Source: Pseudomonas sp. HS6 (GTDB lineage: Bacteria; Pseudomonadota; Gammaproteobacteria; Pseudomonadales; Pseudomonadaceae). Taken from it: a stretch of 64,000 nt of DNA. Positions 42,492 to 51,879 of this stretch are shown here, in pieces; the first letter of the stretch is position 1, and each line of letters begins with the position of its first letter. The notes beneath the pieces are model-generated. The model had not been told where the DNA came from. It searched no databases and saw nothing but the letters and a program-made list of their open reading frames with translations. Both the position numbers and the translations under genes were made by a program. Where the stretch lies: positions 3,038,001 through 3,102,000 of the forward strand of contig NZ_CP067412.1 of assembly GCF_023375815.1 (NCBI RefSeq). The letters run 5' to 3'.

Positions 42492-45230
42492 CTAAGCACG
42501 ACGGTTAACCCCTTCGATGCGGGCCGGTTGTCGCTCTGCTCCATGACGGACTCTGGGGCGCAGATCTATCAATCGTTCCATTTTCGCCTTGACTGCTTTT
42601 TCGATGGCGTTGATCCGATAGCGAGTTCCGGCTGCTATTGCTTTGTTCACGCCACCGAGACGGTCGATCTTGTCTATCGCGGAATCAAATAGATCTGCTT
42701 CATTGTTCAGGAACTCAGCCAATAGTGATAGGCCAGATTCGATCCGATCAAGCTCGTGCGAGCTGAGTTTGCCGGAGCGTGCATCGTTCACTTCTTGAAA
42801 CAAGCGGCGAAATGCGACCAGCTTTTCAAGGTGTGTGGTCACACCTGTCACCAAATCCGCGACTCCTATTGTTGCAACCAAAGCGAGTTCCGTTCTCCCA
42901 CTCGAAGTTCTCGGATCATATTTTCGAAAGGCTTTGCCGATCTCGGTGTTGAGACTAAATGGCGATACCGTCTCGAGAATATCGTCCGAGTCAATATCAC
43001 TGGCCGTGGGTAAAAGGGGGTACCCGAAGGCATTATTTCTGCCGATTTTATTGATTGCATTCCCGGTTGCATCAGCCGCCAAGGCGGCTGTTGCGATGGC
43101 GAGGAATGGAGCCACAGGGCCGATTATCGGTGCAGTGGTTGCTGTTGTCGCACCGCCGACCGTGCTCGCGATGACTCCAGACGCCATGACGTTGACTGTT
43201 GTCAGTACAGTTCTTTTAGCCGCGGAGATGTAAATGTCCTGCGTTCGATTGAGGTGATTGAACTGATAAATCGTTTTATCCAGTCTTTGCCCGACTTCTT
43301 CCAATATTTCTTCGTACCTTTTGATCGAGTTTCGCAGTTCCGCAGGTATTAGCTCCTGCCCGTCTTCATCTAGATAGTTCAGCGGATTATTGCGGACAAA
43401 CGCATATCGATTCGGCCCGTCCACGTCGCCGGCCGGGTCGGCACTGATCCATCGCCCCAGCCAGTCGGCGTAGTAGCGGGCGCCGTAGTAATACAACCGG
43501 GTGACATCCATTTCCTTGCCTGAATAACGGATGAACCGGTAATCCACTTCGATCAGCGTGCGCGCCGCCATCCAGGCGGTGGCGCCGAACGGCAAGTAGC
43601 CTTCCTGGCTGATCATCTGCGCCTGTTGATCCAGCTCCACTGCAACTGATCCCAGGTGATCGCCCAATGTGTAGCGCAGTTGATCGTTGGCAATGCCCGA
43701 CGGAATGCCGGTGACCCAGTGCAGGCAGACCACGTTGCCGATTCCGGTGCCGACATTGATCAGGTGCAGCTCTTCACCGTTGTCTTTTGTGCGGATCTCC
43801 AGGTCTTGCAAGTCACGCACCTCGTGGAAGTGACTGACTTTTGTCGTGTGGGTGTCGTGGCGTTTATAGAGCCGCGTGCCCTGGCTGTAGCGGTAATACT
43901 CTTCGTCGTTGGCGCTGCTGCCGTTGCGATCGACGAGGGTCACCTTCTCCAGTTCGCCGCGCTTGTTCCAGTGCATTGGCATACCCGGTTGCAGGACCTG
44001 AAGATTGCCGGCGGGGTCGAACAGTCGGGGGAAATCCGGTGGCGGGTCGCCGGGCTTCCAACGAGCGCCACGGTTGCTGTTGCTGTCTATGGACATCTCG
44101 AAGGTATGGCTGGCGCCGTCACGCACGTGGATGGTTTTGACGAGGTTGTTGCCGTGATCGTAATCGTAATGTTCGATGTAATTGCGCCGGGCGGCGGGGT
44201 CGGTCGGCAGAGGTCGGCCAGGTTTGTCCGAGGGCGAGGAGTCGGCGTAGCCAGTGGCGCGGATCAGCCGGGATAACGAGTCATAACTGAATTCACGATG
44301 CCCATCGACCCGCTGGTTGCGAAAGAACGTCGGAGTGTAGACATGATCGAGAATGCTCGTGATGTTGCCCATCCGGTCGTGTTCATACTCGAAATCCTGA
44401 AGCGTCGATTCCGACCCCTTCTGTGTGTACTGCCGGCGCAGACGCCCGTCGGTGGCTCGATAGTGCCAGCGGCTGGTGACGTCGTTGCCGGCGTGTTGTT
44501 CGATGATCTGTCCGGCGGCGTTGTACCGCGCCTCCTGCAACACCGTTTGCCAGTTGCTCTGCCCGTTGAGTTGCAAGTGCACCCGACTGAGTTGACCGGC
44601 CACGTCGTAAGTCGACTGTTGCTTGTGTCCGCCGGCATCGATCGTCTCCAGCACCGTGCCCAGCGGGCTGAACCCGCGGCGGCTGACAAAGGCCTTGGCA
44701 TCGTGAAAGGTGCGGGTTTCGTGCATCCCGTTGCCCATCAGACCGATGCTGTGAAAGTCGACGATGCCGGATGGGTCGCTCTGTTCGATCAGCTGACCGC
44801 GCAGGTTGTGCCCTGGGTCGGCGGTGGCGGTGGCGTAGGTAAACGTTTCGACGTCGGGTATGTCGTTTTCCGCAACGCTCAAGGGGCGCAACTGATCATC
44901 GTAAGTCGTGAGTCGATGGTTGCCATTCGAATCCCAGGAATGCCGGGATTCCCCGGCCTGTCCCGGCAGAGTGACATGGGTGCCGGAGTCGACGTTGACT
45001 GTCTTCAGTGCCTGACCGTTCAACGCGAAAACGGTGACGTTGTTCGGTGTGGGCAGACGCGGATCGCGTTGCGCCACGGGACGGCCGGCGACGTCATGTT
45101 GCTGACGGGTGATGAGTGCCTGCACGTCCTCGCCCGCCACCTGGCGCAGGTATTCCACCTGCCGGATTCCGAGGGCACGCGGATCATGAACCTGCAAGGC
45201 GGGCGTTTGCCAGTGCACACTGGCGCTCAT
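42492..45230 (-). CDS. tccC: Tc toxin C subunit (TccC-like Rhs protein) with unrecognised C-terminal domain
   Basis: A protein of 912 aa. The N-terminal 624 residues are Rhs/YD-repeat shell (MSASVHWQTPALQVHDPRAL, LIEQSDPSGIVDFHS, YDSLSRLIRATGYADS). They end in the Rhs-core boundary YYGARYYADWLGRWISADPA and NRYAFVRNNPLNYLDEDG, where the Asp-protease site releases the toxin. Residues 625-912 are the hypervariable cargo. This begins helical, has a Gly/Ala-rich hydrophobic stretch (ASGVIASTVGGATTATTAPI, FLAIATAALAADATGNAINK) and ends basic. I recognise no toxin family in it. The cargo DNA is AT-richer than the shell. The start overlaps the B-subunit stop (ATGA). In the known mechanism the B-C cocoon docks on the A pentamer and injects the cargo. 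Confidence 0.9.
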   Translation of the reverse strand: MSASVHWQTPALQVHDPRALGIRQVEYLRQVAGEDVQALITRQQHDVAGRPVAQRDPRLPTPNNVTVFALNGQALKTVNVDSGTHVTLPGQAGESRHSWDSNGNHRLTTYDDQLRPLSVAENDIPDVETFTYATATADPGHNLRGQLIEQSDPSGIVDFHSIGLMGNGMHETRTFHDAKAFVSRRGFSPLGTVLETIDAGGHKQQSTYDVAGQLSRVHLQLNGQSNWQTVLQEARYNAAGQIIEQHAGNDVTSRWHYRATDGRLRRQYTQKGSESTLQDFEYEHDRMGNITSILDHVYTPTFFRNQRVDGHREFSYDSLSRLIRATGYADSSPSDKPGRPLPTDPAARRNYIEHYDYDHGNNLVKTIHVRDGASHTFEMSIDSNSNRGARWKPGDPPPDFPRLFDPAGNLQVLQPGMPMHWNKRGELEKVTLVDRNGSSANDEEYYRYSQGTRLYKRHDTHTTKVSHFHEVRDLQDLEIRTKDNGEELHLINVGTGIGNVVCLHWVTGIPSGIANDQLRYTLGDHLGSVAVELDQQAQMISQEGYLPFGATAWMAARTLIEVDYRFIRYSGKEMDVTRLYYYGARYYADWLGRWISADPAGDVDGPNRYAFVRNNPLNYLDEDGQELIPAELRNSIKRYEEILEEVGQRLDKTIYQFNHLNRTQDIYISAAKRTVLTTVNVMASGVIASTVGGATTATTAPIIGPVAPFLAIATAALAADATGNAINKIGRNNAFGYPLLPTASDIDSDDILETVSPFSLNTEIGKAFRKYDPRTSSGRTELALVATIGVADLVTGVTTHLEKLVAFRRLFQEVNDARSGKLSSHELDRIESGLSLLAEFLNNEADLFDSAIDKIDRLGGVNKAIAAGTRYRINAIEKAVKAKMERLIDLRPRVRHGAERQPARIEGVNRRA

Positions 45231-48200
45231 GATTTAACCTTTGTCGACGGCTTCTTCTTCGCCGGCCTGACGGGTTTCTTCAGAGGCACACTTGCAGGTT
45301 TCGCCGGTGGACTATCGTCGGTGTCATTGAAGTCGTAGCTGAGCTTGAACCATGAATGCAGGATGTCGAACGCCAGATGACCGAGCGCATTGATGATCTG
45401 GATCGGCCGTCCCAGAGCGTCATAGAACATCCGGTCGTGGTAGCCGTGCTCGCGCATCGCGCTGTCATTGATGCAGCGATGGGTGTTGAGGAAGTAGGGG
45501 CGATAGACCCGGATGGTTTCGCCCTTGTGGTTGTATTCCACACGACTCTGGACCCGCCAGCGTCTGACGGCGGGCATTTCGATCGGCTTGCCATCGGCGC
45601 CGGTCGCGAGATCGTCCTCGGTCGTGGCCACAAAGGCATCGCCCGGCGGAACGAGCTGTTTGCTTTGCAGCGGGCGACCGAAGCCGTCGACGTAGCTAAT
45701 GGTCATCTGAATCTGTTGCCGCGGGTCTGTGTGGTAACGGTCGGCAACCAGACTGAGGCTGTGCACCGGTTGCCGCAGAGCGGTGTGGATCATCCTGAGC
45801 AAGGTCTGTTCGCTGGCGGTGCGCTTGTTTCGCTGGTTCAGCCAGCGCAGCGCCGAGGCACGGATGCGGCCGTCGGGCAGGATCAGGCCGTTGGCGATCC
45901 ATTGCTTTCTTTTGAGCCGCGATGTTTTGAGCGGGAGCAATGGCATCCAGCTGAACAACTCGGTGCGTACCGCGCCGGCGGCCGACGCCAGCACGGTTTT
46001 CGGGTTGGCGAGGGCAAATTCGACACTCAGATCAGGCTGTGGCGGATATGCGGCCAGGGGTTCGAAACCTGCGCGCACACCGTCTTCGGTGCCATGAAAA
46101 CTGTGGACGAGGGGTTGTCCGCCTGCTTCGTACAACACTTCCTGAATGTTTTCGTTGGGATCCGTGACCTGCTGTGGCAGCAGGGTGTGCCAGTCGGGAG
46201 TCACGGTCGTGACGCAGCCATCCGGCAAGGTGATGGCGATGGTCAGCAGATGGTTTAAGTCCCAGGTGATGTGCGTCACGCCATGGCTGGCGGTCTGCTG
46301 CACATCGGTGACATGGTAAAAACCGCTGGCATCGGTGTAGGTGAAAAAGCCGCTCTGCGCCGACCACAGGTTTTTCAGCAGGTCCTGTGCCGGGTCTTCC
46401 GGGAAGAACAGCGACATCGGCGCGTAGCCAATTTTTACCAGCTCGTCCCGAATGACAATCGGGGCATCGTCGTAGGCCGACAATGCCTTTTGGTCGAACA
46501 CGGCCTGCTCGGTCGGTCCTTGTCGAGGCGGGTAGAGGATTTTGCCGGCGGCCTCCAGATACGTGTGTTGCGAGAGCGAGGTCAGTTCGCGCGCGGCTGC
46601 CCATTCGGCGCTGTCTTTATACCGGTCAAAGTTTTCAAAACTGATGTCCGCCGCTCGCAACCCGCCCGGCAGCGCTCCCTTGGGCAGCATCAGCGCATTG
46701 CCGCGCTGGCGCCAAGGCAAGCCGAGCAACCAATGGCCGTCAGTGATCAGGTGAATAAACTCGGCAAGGGCTTCTGTCAGATAAAAGCGCTGCTGTTGCT
46801 CATCGTGGCTGTCCAGCCAGGCGCGCTGTTGATCCTCTCGATCGAAGGGCGGTTCGTCAGACTCGGTTTGGCGGCGAGCACAGGCGACGGAGAAACCGTG
46901 AGTCGGATGACCGAACTCGTCCCACGCCAGATTCACCCCATGCTGACTGTTCGGGTCGTCCATGAAACGCTCGTACTGATGGCTGCGGGTTTCCAGTTCC
47001 AGCACCAGCAGGCTGGAAGGACTCTCGTCGATGACACGCACCAGGTAGCGAAATTCGCTCAGAGAGAACAGGCGCGCCGGGGTGGGGTCGTCGGCCTGAC
47101 AGACTTCGGTGCGAAGCGGACGGCCGGCAAGGGCGTAGGCAATTTCGGGGTTGTCGTCGGCCTTGCGGATTCGCTCTTGACGGTGTTCGGCATCGAAGTG
47201 CGAAACAAGGGTGCGCCCCAGTGGAGTGATCTCCGCGTCGAGTTCGCAGATACCTTTCAAGTCGATATCGATGCTTTTACCGGTATGAAACCAGTGTGTC
47301 GCGCGCATCGGCGACGTGTGGCCGCTTTCGGCCTTTCCCGGTTCCAGTTCACTGTCGATCTGACAGATCCGGCCGAAGCCGCGAAACTCGCGTTCGATAC
47401 CGTCGTAGTAACCCTCGAAATACTCATGGAACTGCATCAGGCAATTGCCGGTGATTTCATCATCCTGGCGCAACCCATGAAGCACCATCTGAGAAAAGGG
47501 CAGACGGCAGACCGGACGCCTGCGGGCCATCAGTTCAAGACGTTTTTCATCCAGCCAGAATTGAGCACTGCTGCGATATTCCAGTGTCGCGTTGTAACCC
47601 ATGTTGTTATTGCAGCCATCAAGCAGGTACGGCCGTTTGTTGACGAAGTGATACACCCAGTGCCGCGGTTTCATGTGCGGTACGGTGAGCAGCATGCTGG
47701 CGCAGCCAGTGCCCTGCAGGTCGGCGAAAGTCACCTGGCAGAGGTTGTCGTAGCGAATGCCGGAGGGCCATGCAACGCGTACCGGCGTTGCTGCCAGAGC
47801 ATTCCCGCCCCGGTTGAGCCAGATTTCGAAGTAATCCGAAAACAGATAAATGAAGGCCGGGGCGCCCGAGCCGTCCAGATCGGCGATGCGTACCCGGTCG
47901 GCATCGAACTCGCCGTAGGCGAACGGCAAGTCGCTCAGCTTGAAACCCTCTGCAAATCGACCATGACCGAGGCTGATCCAGCACCTGATTTCATCGTGGC
48001 GGATCCGGCACAGTTCCATGCTGCTGGCGCCCATATCACCGAAAAACACCAGCTCGCTACGGGCATCGCCAAACAGTGGCAGCCGGTCGGGGTCATGGGG
48101 TACGTCCTGCCCGGGAGTAAAACCCTTTTCCCTGAGGTTGGCGTACACCCGAACGCTCTTCGGGCCGATCAGGGCCAGGGAGTCCAGTCCGTCGCCGCTC

Positions 48201-49702
48201 AGGCCACCCCTCTGCGCCAGCTGGTTGAAAAACTCCACGGGAAACTGGCTGAACGGCTTGAACAACGACCAGGTGCCATCCGGATCGAGCGTGTAGTAAC
48301 CGCTGCCACTCGGCTGCGCGACGATCCAGTCCAGGCGTCCGTCACCGGTGAGATCAGTCAGGATCTGCACCACTGGTTTGCTGGTGTCGGCATTCGGGAT
48401 CAGCGGCAACAAGGTCCAGGGGCCGTAGACGATTTCGTCTGTGCCGTGCTCCCCGCGCAGTGGCTCGCGGTAATACCAGGCGCCGTCGTACTGGCAAAGA
48501 AACCCGAGTACGCCCTCGCCATAAAGGTCGACGCAATGATAAGGCTGGCCGTCGTTGAGACCGGGCATGTGATCAAGCGGCAAAAAGGCCTGGGGCTGGG
48601 TGTTGAGCACAAACGCTTGATAGAAGTACTCAAGCGGCGGTGAGTGCTTGATGCGGCCGGCAGCGTCATAACTCATATAGTGCGCCGCTTTCATGTGGCT
48701 GTAGCGTTGCGCGGTTTCGCTGTACTCCAGCAAGAGGCGATTGACCAGTACTTGCGCGGATCCGACGTTGTTGTACAGCAGGAATTGTTCGCAAAGACGT
48801 CGGGTTCCTACCTCGAAACCGTAGCGATGCATGCGAAACGGGTCGGGTCGCACCGTCCAGGCGTTTTCGTTGGCCGCCGCATAGGGTGGAACATCGTCAT
48901 ATCCGGCGACGCGTTCACCGTAATCAACGATCAGCCTGAACAGCCAGTCCAGCCGTTCGGGTTGTGCATGATCAAGGCAATACAGGTCGGCACTGGCGGT
49001 CTTGTTGCAGTAACAGATCTGCCGCACGTAGCGCTGGGCTTGATAGTTAAATCGGTTGTCAGCGACTTTGTCGTCGGACTTGTATTCGTAAAAGATGTTT
49101 TCGCCCGTTGCGCTCCTGCTTTCCACCAGTAGCCACACGGCGATGTGGCTCGGGTTTGCCGGGTCGTAGATACGTGCGTCCGGGGTGTTGCCATAGCAAT
49201 GTTGCGAGCCGTCGGCGCGGGAAACCAGCCAGAAGGGTTTGCCGTCGACAGGTGTCCAGAGTTCGTAACGATCGAACGAACGTTCAAGGCGAGGAATGTA
49301 ACGCACCACGGAAAACGTTCTGGCCTGCCGGCCTTTGCCCCGTTTACGCCGAGTTGTCTTGATTTTGCCGCGAGTGGTCAGTTCGGGGCGCAGGTCAGTG
49401 CCGTCAGCCTGCATGACATCGGCAACTTCGTACTTCGGTACGCCTTTGCTGGTCTTGCAGGAAATGGCAGGCAATGGCAGATCCCAGCCGAGGCCACATT
49501 TGCCGTTGCCTGCGTTGCTGTCATAGACCAGTTGCAACTCGGGAATCAGCGTGCGGCCGGGGGCGGACAGTGTTGGTAGCGGCAACGTATAAGAGCGCTG
49601 CCCGGTCGCACCGATCTCCCCCCAACTGCGCCCATTCGTTGCAATGGACGCTGTCTTGGCAATCGAGGGAGGAGTGACGAGCGCATCTGCATCAAGGGCC
49701 AT
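45227..49702 (-). CDS. Tc toxin B subunit (SpvB/TcdB-like)
   Basis: A protein of 1491 aa, in the normal range for B subunits. N-terminal SpvB domain (GEIGATGQRSYTLPLPTLSA, LQLVYDSNAGNGKCGLGWDL), FG-GAP/VCBS-like propeller repeats that bind the A subunit (VRIADLDGSGAPAFIYLFSD near residue 600, and QVTFADLQGTGCASMLLTVP), the TcdB mid regions (NMGYNATLEYRSSAQFWLDE), and Rhs-like C-terminal strands. No signal peptide, as usual for Tc proteins. It is translated first, and the C subunit overlaps its end by four bases, which matches their joint assembly. A strong palindrome lies 54 bp upstream. The ribosome site is weak (AGG about 11 bases away). Confidence 0.93.
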   Translation of the reverse strand: MALDADALVTPPSIAKTASIATNGRSWGEIGATGQRSYTLPLPTLSAPGRTLIPELQLVYDSNAGNGKCGLGWDLPLPAISCKTSKGVPKYEVADVMQADGTDLRPELTTRGKIKTTRRKRGKGRQARTFSVVRYIPRLERSFDRYELWTPVDGKPFWLVSRADGSQHCYGNTPDARIYDPANPSHIAVWLLVESRSATGENIFYEYKSDDKVADNRFNYQAQRYVRQICYCNKTASADLYCLDHAQPERLDWLFRLIVDYGERVAGYDDVPPYAAANENAWTVRPDPFRMHRYGFEVGTRRLCEQFLLYNNVGSAQVLVNRLLLEYSETAQRYSHMKAAHYMSYDAAGRIKHSPPLEYFYQAFVLNTQPQAFLPLDHMPGLNDGQPYHCVDLYGEGVLGFLCQYDGAWYYREPLRGEHGTDEIVYGPWTLLPLIPNADTSKPVVQILTDLTGDGRLDWIVAQPSGSGYYTLDPDGTWSLFKPFSQFPVEFFNQLAQRGGLSGDGLDSLALIGPKSVRVYANLREKGFTPGQDVPHDPDRLPLFGDARSELVFFGDMGASSMELCRIRHDEIRCWISLGHGRFAEGFKLSDLPFAYGEFDADRVRIADLDGSGAPAFIYLFSDYFEIWLNRGGNALAATPVRVAWPSGIRYDNLCQVTFADLQGTGCASMLLTVPHMKPRHWVYHFVNKRPYLLDGCNNNMGYNATLEYRSSAQFWLDEKRLELMARRRPVCRLPFSQMVLHGLRQDDEITGNCLMQFHEYFEGYYDGIEREFRGFGRICQIDSELEPGKAESGHTSPMRATHWFHTGKSIDIDLKGICELDAEITPLGRTLVSHFDAEHRQERIRKADDNPEIAYALAGRPLRTEVCQADDPTPARLFSLSEFRYLVRVIDESPSSLLVLELETRSHQYERFMDDPNSQHGVNLAWDEFGHPTHGFSVACARRQTESDEPPFDREDQQRAWLDSHDEQQQRFYLTEALAEFIHLITDGHWLLGLPWRQRGNALMLPKGALPGGLRAADISFENFDRYKDSAEWAAARELTSLSQHTYLEAAGKILYPPRQGPTEQAVFDQKALSAYDDAPIVIRDELVKIGYAPMSLFFPEDPAQDLLKNLWSAQSGFFTYTDASGFYHVTDVQQTASHGVTHITWDLNHLLTIAITLPDGCVTTVTPDWHTLLPQQVTDPNENIQEVLYEAGGQPLVHSFHGTEDGVRAGFEPLAAYPPQPDLSVEFALANPKTVLASAAGAVRTELFSWMPLLPLKTSRLKRKQWIANGLILPDGRIRASALRWLNQRNKRTASEQTLLRMIHTALRQPVHSLSLVADRYHTDPRQQIQMTISYVDGFGRPLQSKQLVPPGDAFVATTEDDLATGADGKPIEMPAVRRWRVQSRVEYNHKGETIRVYRPYFLNTHRCINDSAMREHGYHDRMFYDALGRPIQIINALGHLAFDILHSWFKLSYDFNDTDDSPPAKPASVPLKKPVRPAKKKPSTKVKS

Positions 49703-49755
49703 GGCAACGCAACCTGTGAACGTCGAGTTTCCACGCTAACAGAGGGTGTTGGCCG

Positions 49756-49783
49756 CGGCACCTGTCAGATCTGACAGGTGCCG
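49756..49783. promoter_or_regulatory. 28-bp perfect palindrome upstream of the Tc B gene
   Basis: The core CTGTCAGATCTGACAG extends on both sides to a perfect 28-bp palindrome (outer arms CGGCAC and GTGCCG), 54 bp before the B-subunit start. Related sites precede the Ig-like gene (58434) and the A-subunit gene (61799). It is a strong candidate operator. Confidence 0.6.
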
Positions 49784-49797
49784 ACTGACGGCAGACG

Positions 49798-49836
49798 AAA
49801 AAAAACCGGGCGGTCATCGCTGACCGCCCGGTTTTT
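49798..49836 (-). terminator. Terminator of the fumarase gene
   Basis: Stem ACCGGGCGGTCA/TGACCGCCCGGT with loop TCGC, flanked by A7 and T5, starting about 18 bp beyond the fumarase stop. Its symmetric A/T flanks could also block transcription coming from the other strand. Confidence 0.92.
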
Positions 49837-49854
49837 CACCAGCAGGTAAAGCGC

Positions 49855-51378
49855 TTACTGCACTTCCACTGCCAGACTTTCGCTGATCTTCTGTTGCCAG
49901 ATCGCAGGACCGGTGATGTGTACCGATTCACCTTTGCTGTCCACCGCGACGGTGACCGGCATGTCCTTGACCTCGAACTCGTAGATCGCTTCCATGCCCA
50001 GCTCGGCGAACGCCAGGACCTTGGACTTCTTGATCGCTTGCGCCACCAGGTAAGCGGCACCGCCGACGGCCATCAGGTACACAGCCTTGTTGTCCTTGAT
50101 CGCTTCGATCGCAGTCGGGCCGCGCTCGGATTTGCCGATCATGCCCAACAGGCCGGTCTGCTCAAGGATCTGACGGGTGAACTTGTCCATCCGCGTGGCG
50201 GTGGTCGGGCCAGCCGGGCCAACCACTTCGTCACCGACCGGATCAACCGGGCCGACGTAGTAGATGAAGCGACCTTTGAGGTCTACCGGCAGGGTTTCGC
50301 CCTTGTTCAGCATCTCGACCATGCGCTTGTGCGCGGCGTCGCGACCGGTGAGCATCTTGCCGTTGAGCAGGACGGTTTCGCCCGGCTTCCAGCTCTGCAC
50401 GTCTTCCGGGGTCAGGGTGTCGAGGTTGACGCGACGGGCCGACGGGCCGGCTTCCCAGACGATTTCCGGGTAGGCGTCCAGCGGTGGCGCTTCCAGCGAG
50501 GCCGGGCCGGAACCGTCGAGCACGAAGTGTGCGTGACGGGTGGCGGCGCAGTTCGGGATCATGCACACCGGCAAGGATGCGGCGTGGGTCGGGTAATCCA
50601 TGATCTTCACGTCGAGCACGGTGGTCAGGCCACCGAGGCCCTGGGCGCCGATGCCCAGCTGGTTGACCTTCTCGAACAGCTCCAGACGCATTTCTTCGAT
50701 GCGGTTCTGCGGGCCACGGGCCTTGAGCTCGTGAATGTCGATGGATTCCATCAACACTTCCTTGGCCATCACAGCGGCTTTCTCGGCGGTGCCGCCGATG
50801 CCGATGCCCAGCATACCCGGTGGGCACCAGCCGGCGCCCATGGTCGGAACGGTCTTCAGCACCCAGTCGACGATCGAGTCGGACGGGTTGAGCATGGCCA
50901 TTTTCGACTTGTTCTCGGAACCGCCGCCCTTGGCCGCCACGTCCACTTCCACGGTGTTGCCTGGGACGATGGAGTAGTGGATGACCGCCGGGGTGTTGTC
51001 CTTGGTGTTTTTACGCGCACCGGCCGGGTCGGCCAGGATGGAGGCACGCAGGACGTTTTCCGGCAGGTTGTAAGCCTGGCGCACGCCTTGGTTGATCATG
51101 TCGTCCAGGCTCATGGTCGCGCCATCCCAACGCACGTCCATGCCCACACGCACGAACACGGTCACGATGCCGGTGTCCTGGCAGATCGGCCGGTGGCCGG
51201 TGGCGCACATGCGCGAGTTGATCAGGATCTGCGCCATCGAGTCACGGGCCGCTGGCGATTCTTCGCGCAGGTAGGCTTCGTGCATCGCCTGGATGAAGTC
51301 CACGGGGTGGTAGTAGGAAATGAACTGCAGGGCGTCGGCAACGCTCTGAATCAGGTCGTCTTGCTTGATCACGGTCAT
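49855..51378 (-). CDS. fumA: Class I fumarate hydratase (iron-sulfur)
   Basis: An enzyme of 507 aa interconverting fumarate and malate in the TCA cycle with an oxygen-sensitive 4Fe-4S cluster. The start at 51378 has GAGGAG upstream. The N-terminal alpha part includes RMCATGHRPICQDTGIVTVF (first cluster Cys), GGGSENKSKMAML and PPGMLGIGIGGTAEKA; PVCMIPNCAATRH contributes further cysteines. The C-terminal beta part includes YYVGPVDPVGDEVVGPAGPT and MIGKSERGPTAIEAIKDNKA. Both parts are fused, as in the single-chain class I enzymes. It matches PA4333 next to sadC. Confidence 0.93.
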   Translation of the reverse strand: MTVIKQDDLIQSVADALQFISYYHPVDFIQAMHEAYLREESPAARDSMAQILINSRMCATGHRPICQDTGIVTVFVRVGMDVRWDGATMSLDDMINQGVRQAYNLPENVLRASILADPAGARKNTKDNTPAVIHYSIVPGNTVEVDVAAKGGGSENKSKMAMLNPSDSIVDWVLKTVPTMGAGWCPPGMLGIGIGGTAEKAAVMAKEVLMESIDIHELKARGPQNRIEEMRLELFEKVNQLGIGAQGLGGLTTVLDVKIMDYPTHAASLPVCMIPNCAATRHAHFVLDGSGPASLEAPPLDAYPEIVWEAGPSARRVNLDTLTPEDVQSWKPGETVLLNGKMLTGRDAAHKRMVEMLNKGETLPVDLKGRFIYYVGPVDPVGDEVVGPAGPTTATRMDKFTRQILEQTGLLGMIGKSERGPTAIEAIKDNKAVYLMAVGGAAYLVAQAIKKSKVLAFAELGMEAIYEFEVKDMPVTVAVDSKGESVHITGPAIWQQKISESLAVEVQ

Positions 51379-51879
51379 GAGTCGCGCTCCTCTAAAAGAC
51401 GGGAACATTCAATAAGGTGCCTGCGGCTTGGGTGCATCGGTCGGTCGCAGACACCTTTCAAGGCACGCCGGGGCTGCTGGCGCGACGCTAAAAAGGCGCG
51501 GCAGTATACCGCGCCTCCTTGGTGGTGACACGCGCCGGTAGTCATTCGTTGGTCGCATGGTTGGGGGAAGATTTGGCGATCGGTTTTCACTTTCAGACCG
51601 TTGCCCTCACCCCAGCCCTCTCCCGGGGGGAGAGGGAGCCGATTTGTGGCGTGTTTGAAACCTGCGTTGGGCTCGCTGTTTCGGGGCGGCGAAGGCCGAC
51701 AAAAAATCACGCGCGGCCGACGCTTTCAGTGGGCGCTCCGGGAAGTCGGGAGGGGCGGGCTCAAGGGCTTTTTTGACGCCAATTATCCGGCCCGAAAATC
51801 AATGGTCATTTATCGACTACGCCACTAAAGTGGCAGCCGGTCTGTAGAGTAGGACACTCGGTCAGCCTCTTATCGCACG
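51379..51879. other. Divergent region between fumarase and diguanylate cyclase genes
   Basis: About 500 bp without a supported gene. It contains half of the CTCACCC repeat element (51604-51645) and a perfect short inverted repeat GCCACTAAAGTGGC (51821-51834) 46 bp before the cyclase start, a possible operator. The remainder should hold both promoters. Confidence 0.5.
51604..51645. repeat. Half copy of the intergenic repeat element (copy D)
   Basis: CCCTCACCCCAGCCCTCTCC followed by GGGGGGAGAGGGAGCC, i.e. only one terminal hairpin; the TACATCGACCTGAA core and second hairpin are absent. It lies in a divergent, promoter-bearing gap, unlike the other copies. Confidence 0.75.

Noticed and set aside
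42756..43233. Small plus-strand frames under the TccC cargo as a possible antitoxin gene
   Set aside because: They are antisense shadows with no ribosome sites, and Tc cargo normally has no cognate immunity gene.
42492..45230. Rhs protein as a type VI secretion effector
   Set aside because: No PAAR domain, no VgrG or immunity neighbour; translational coupling to a SpvB/TcdB gene fixes it as a Tc C subunit.
46271..48643. 790-codon plus-strand frame
   Set aside because: Antisense shadow of the Tc B gene without domain features or ribosome site.
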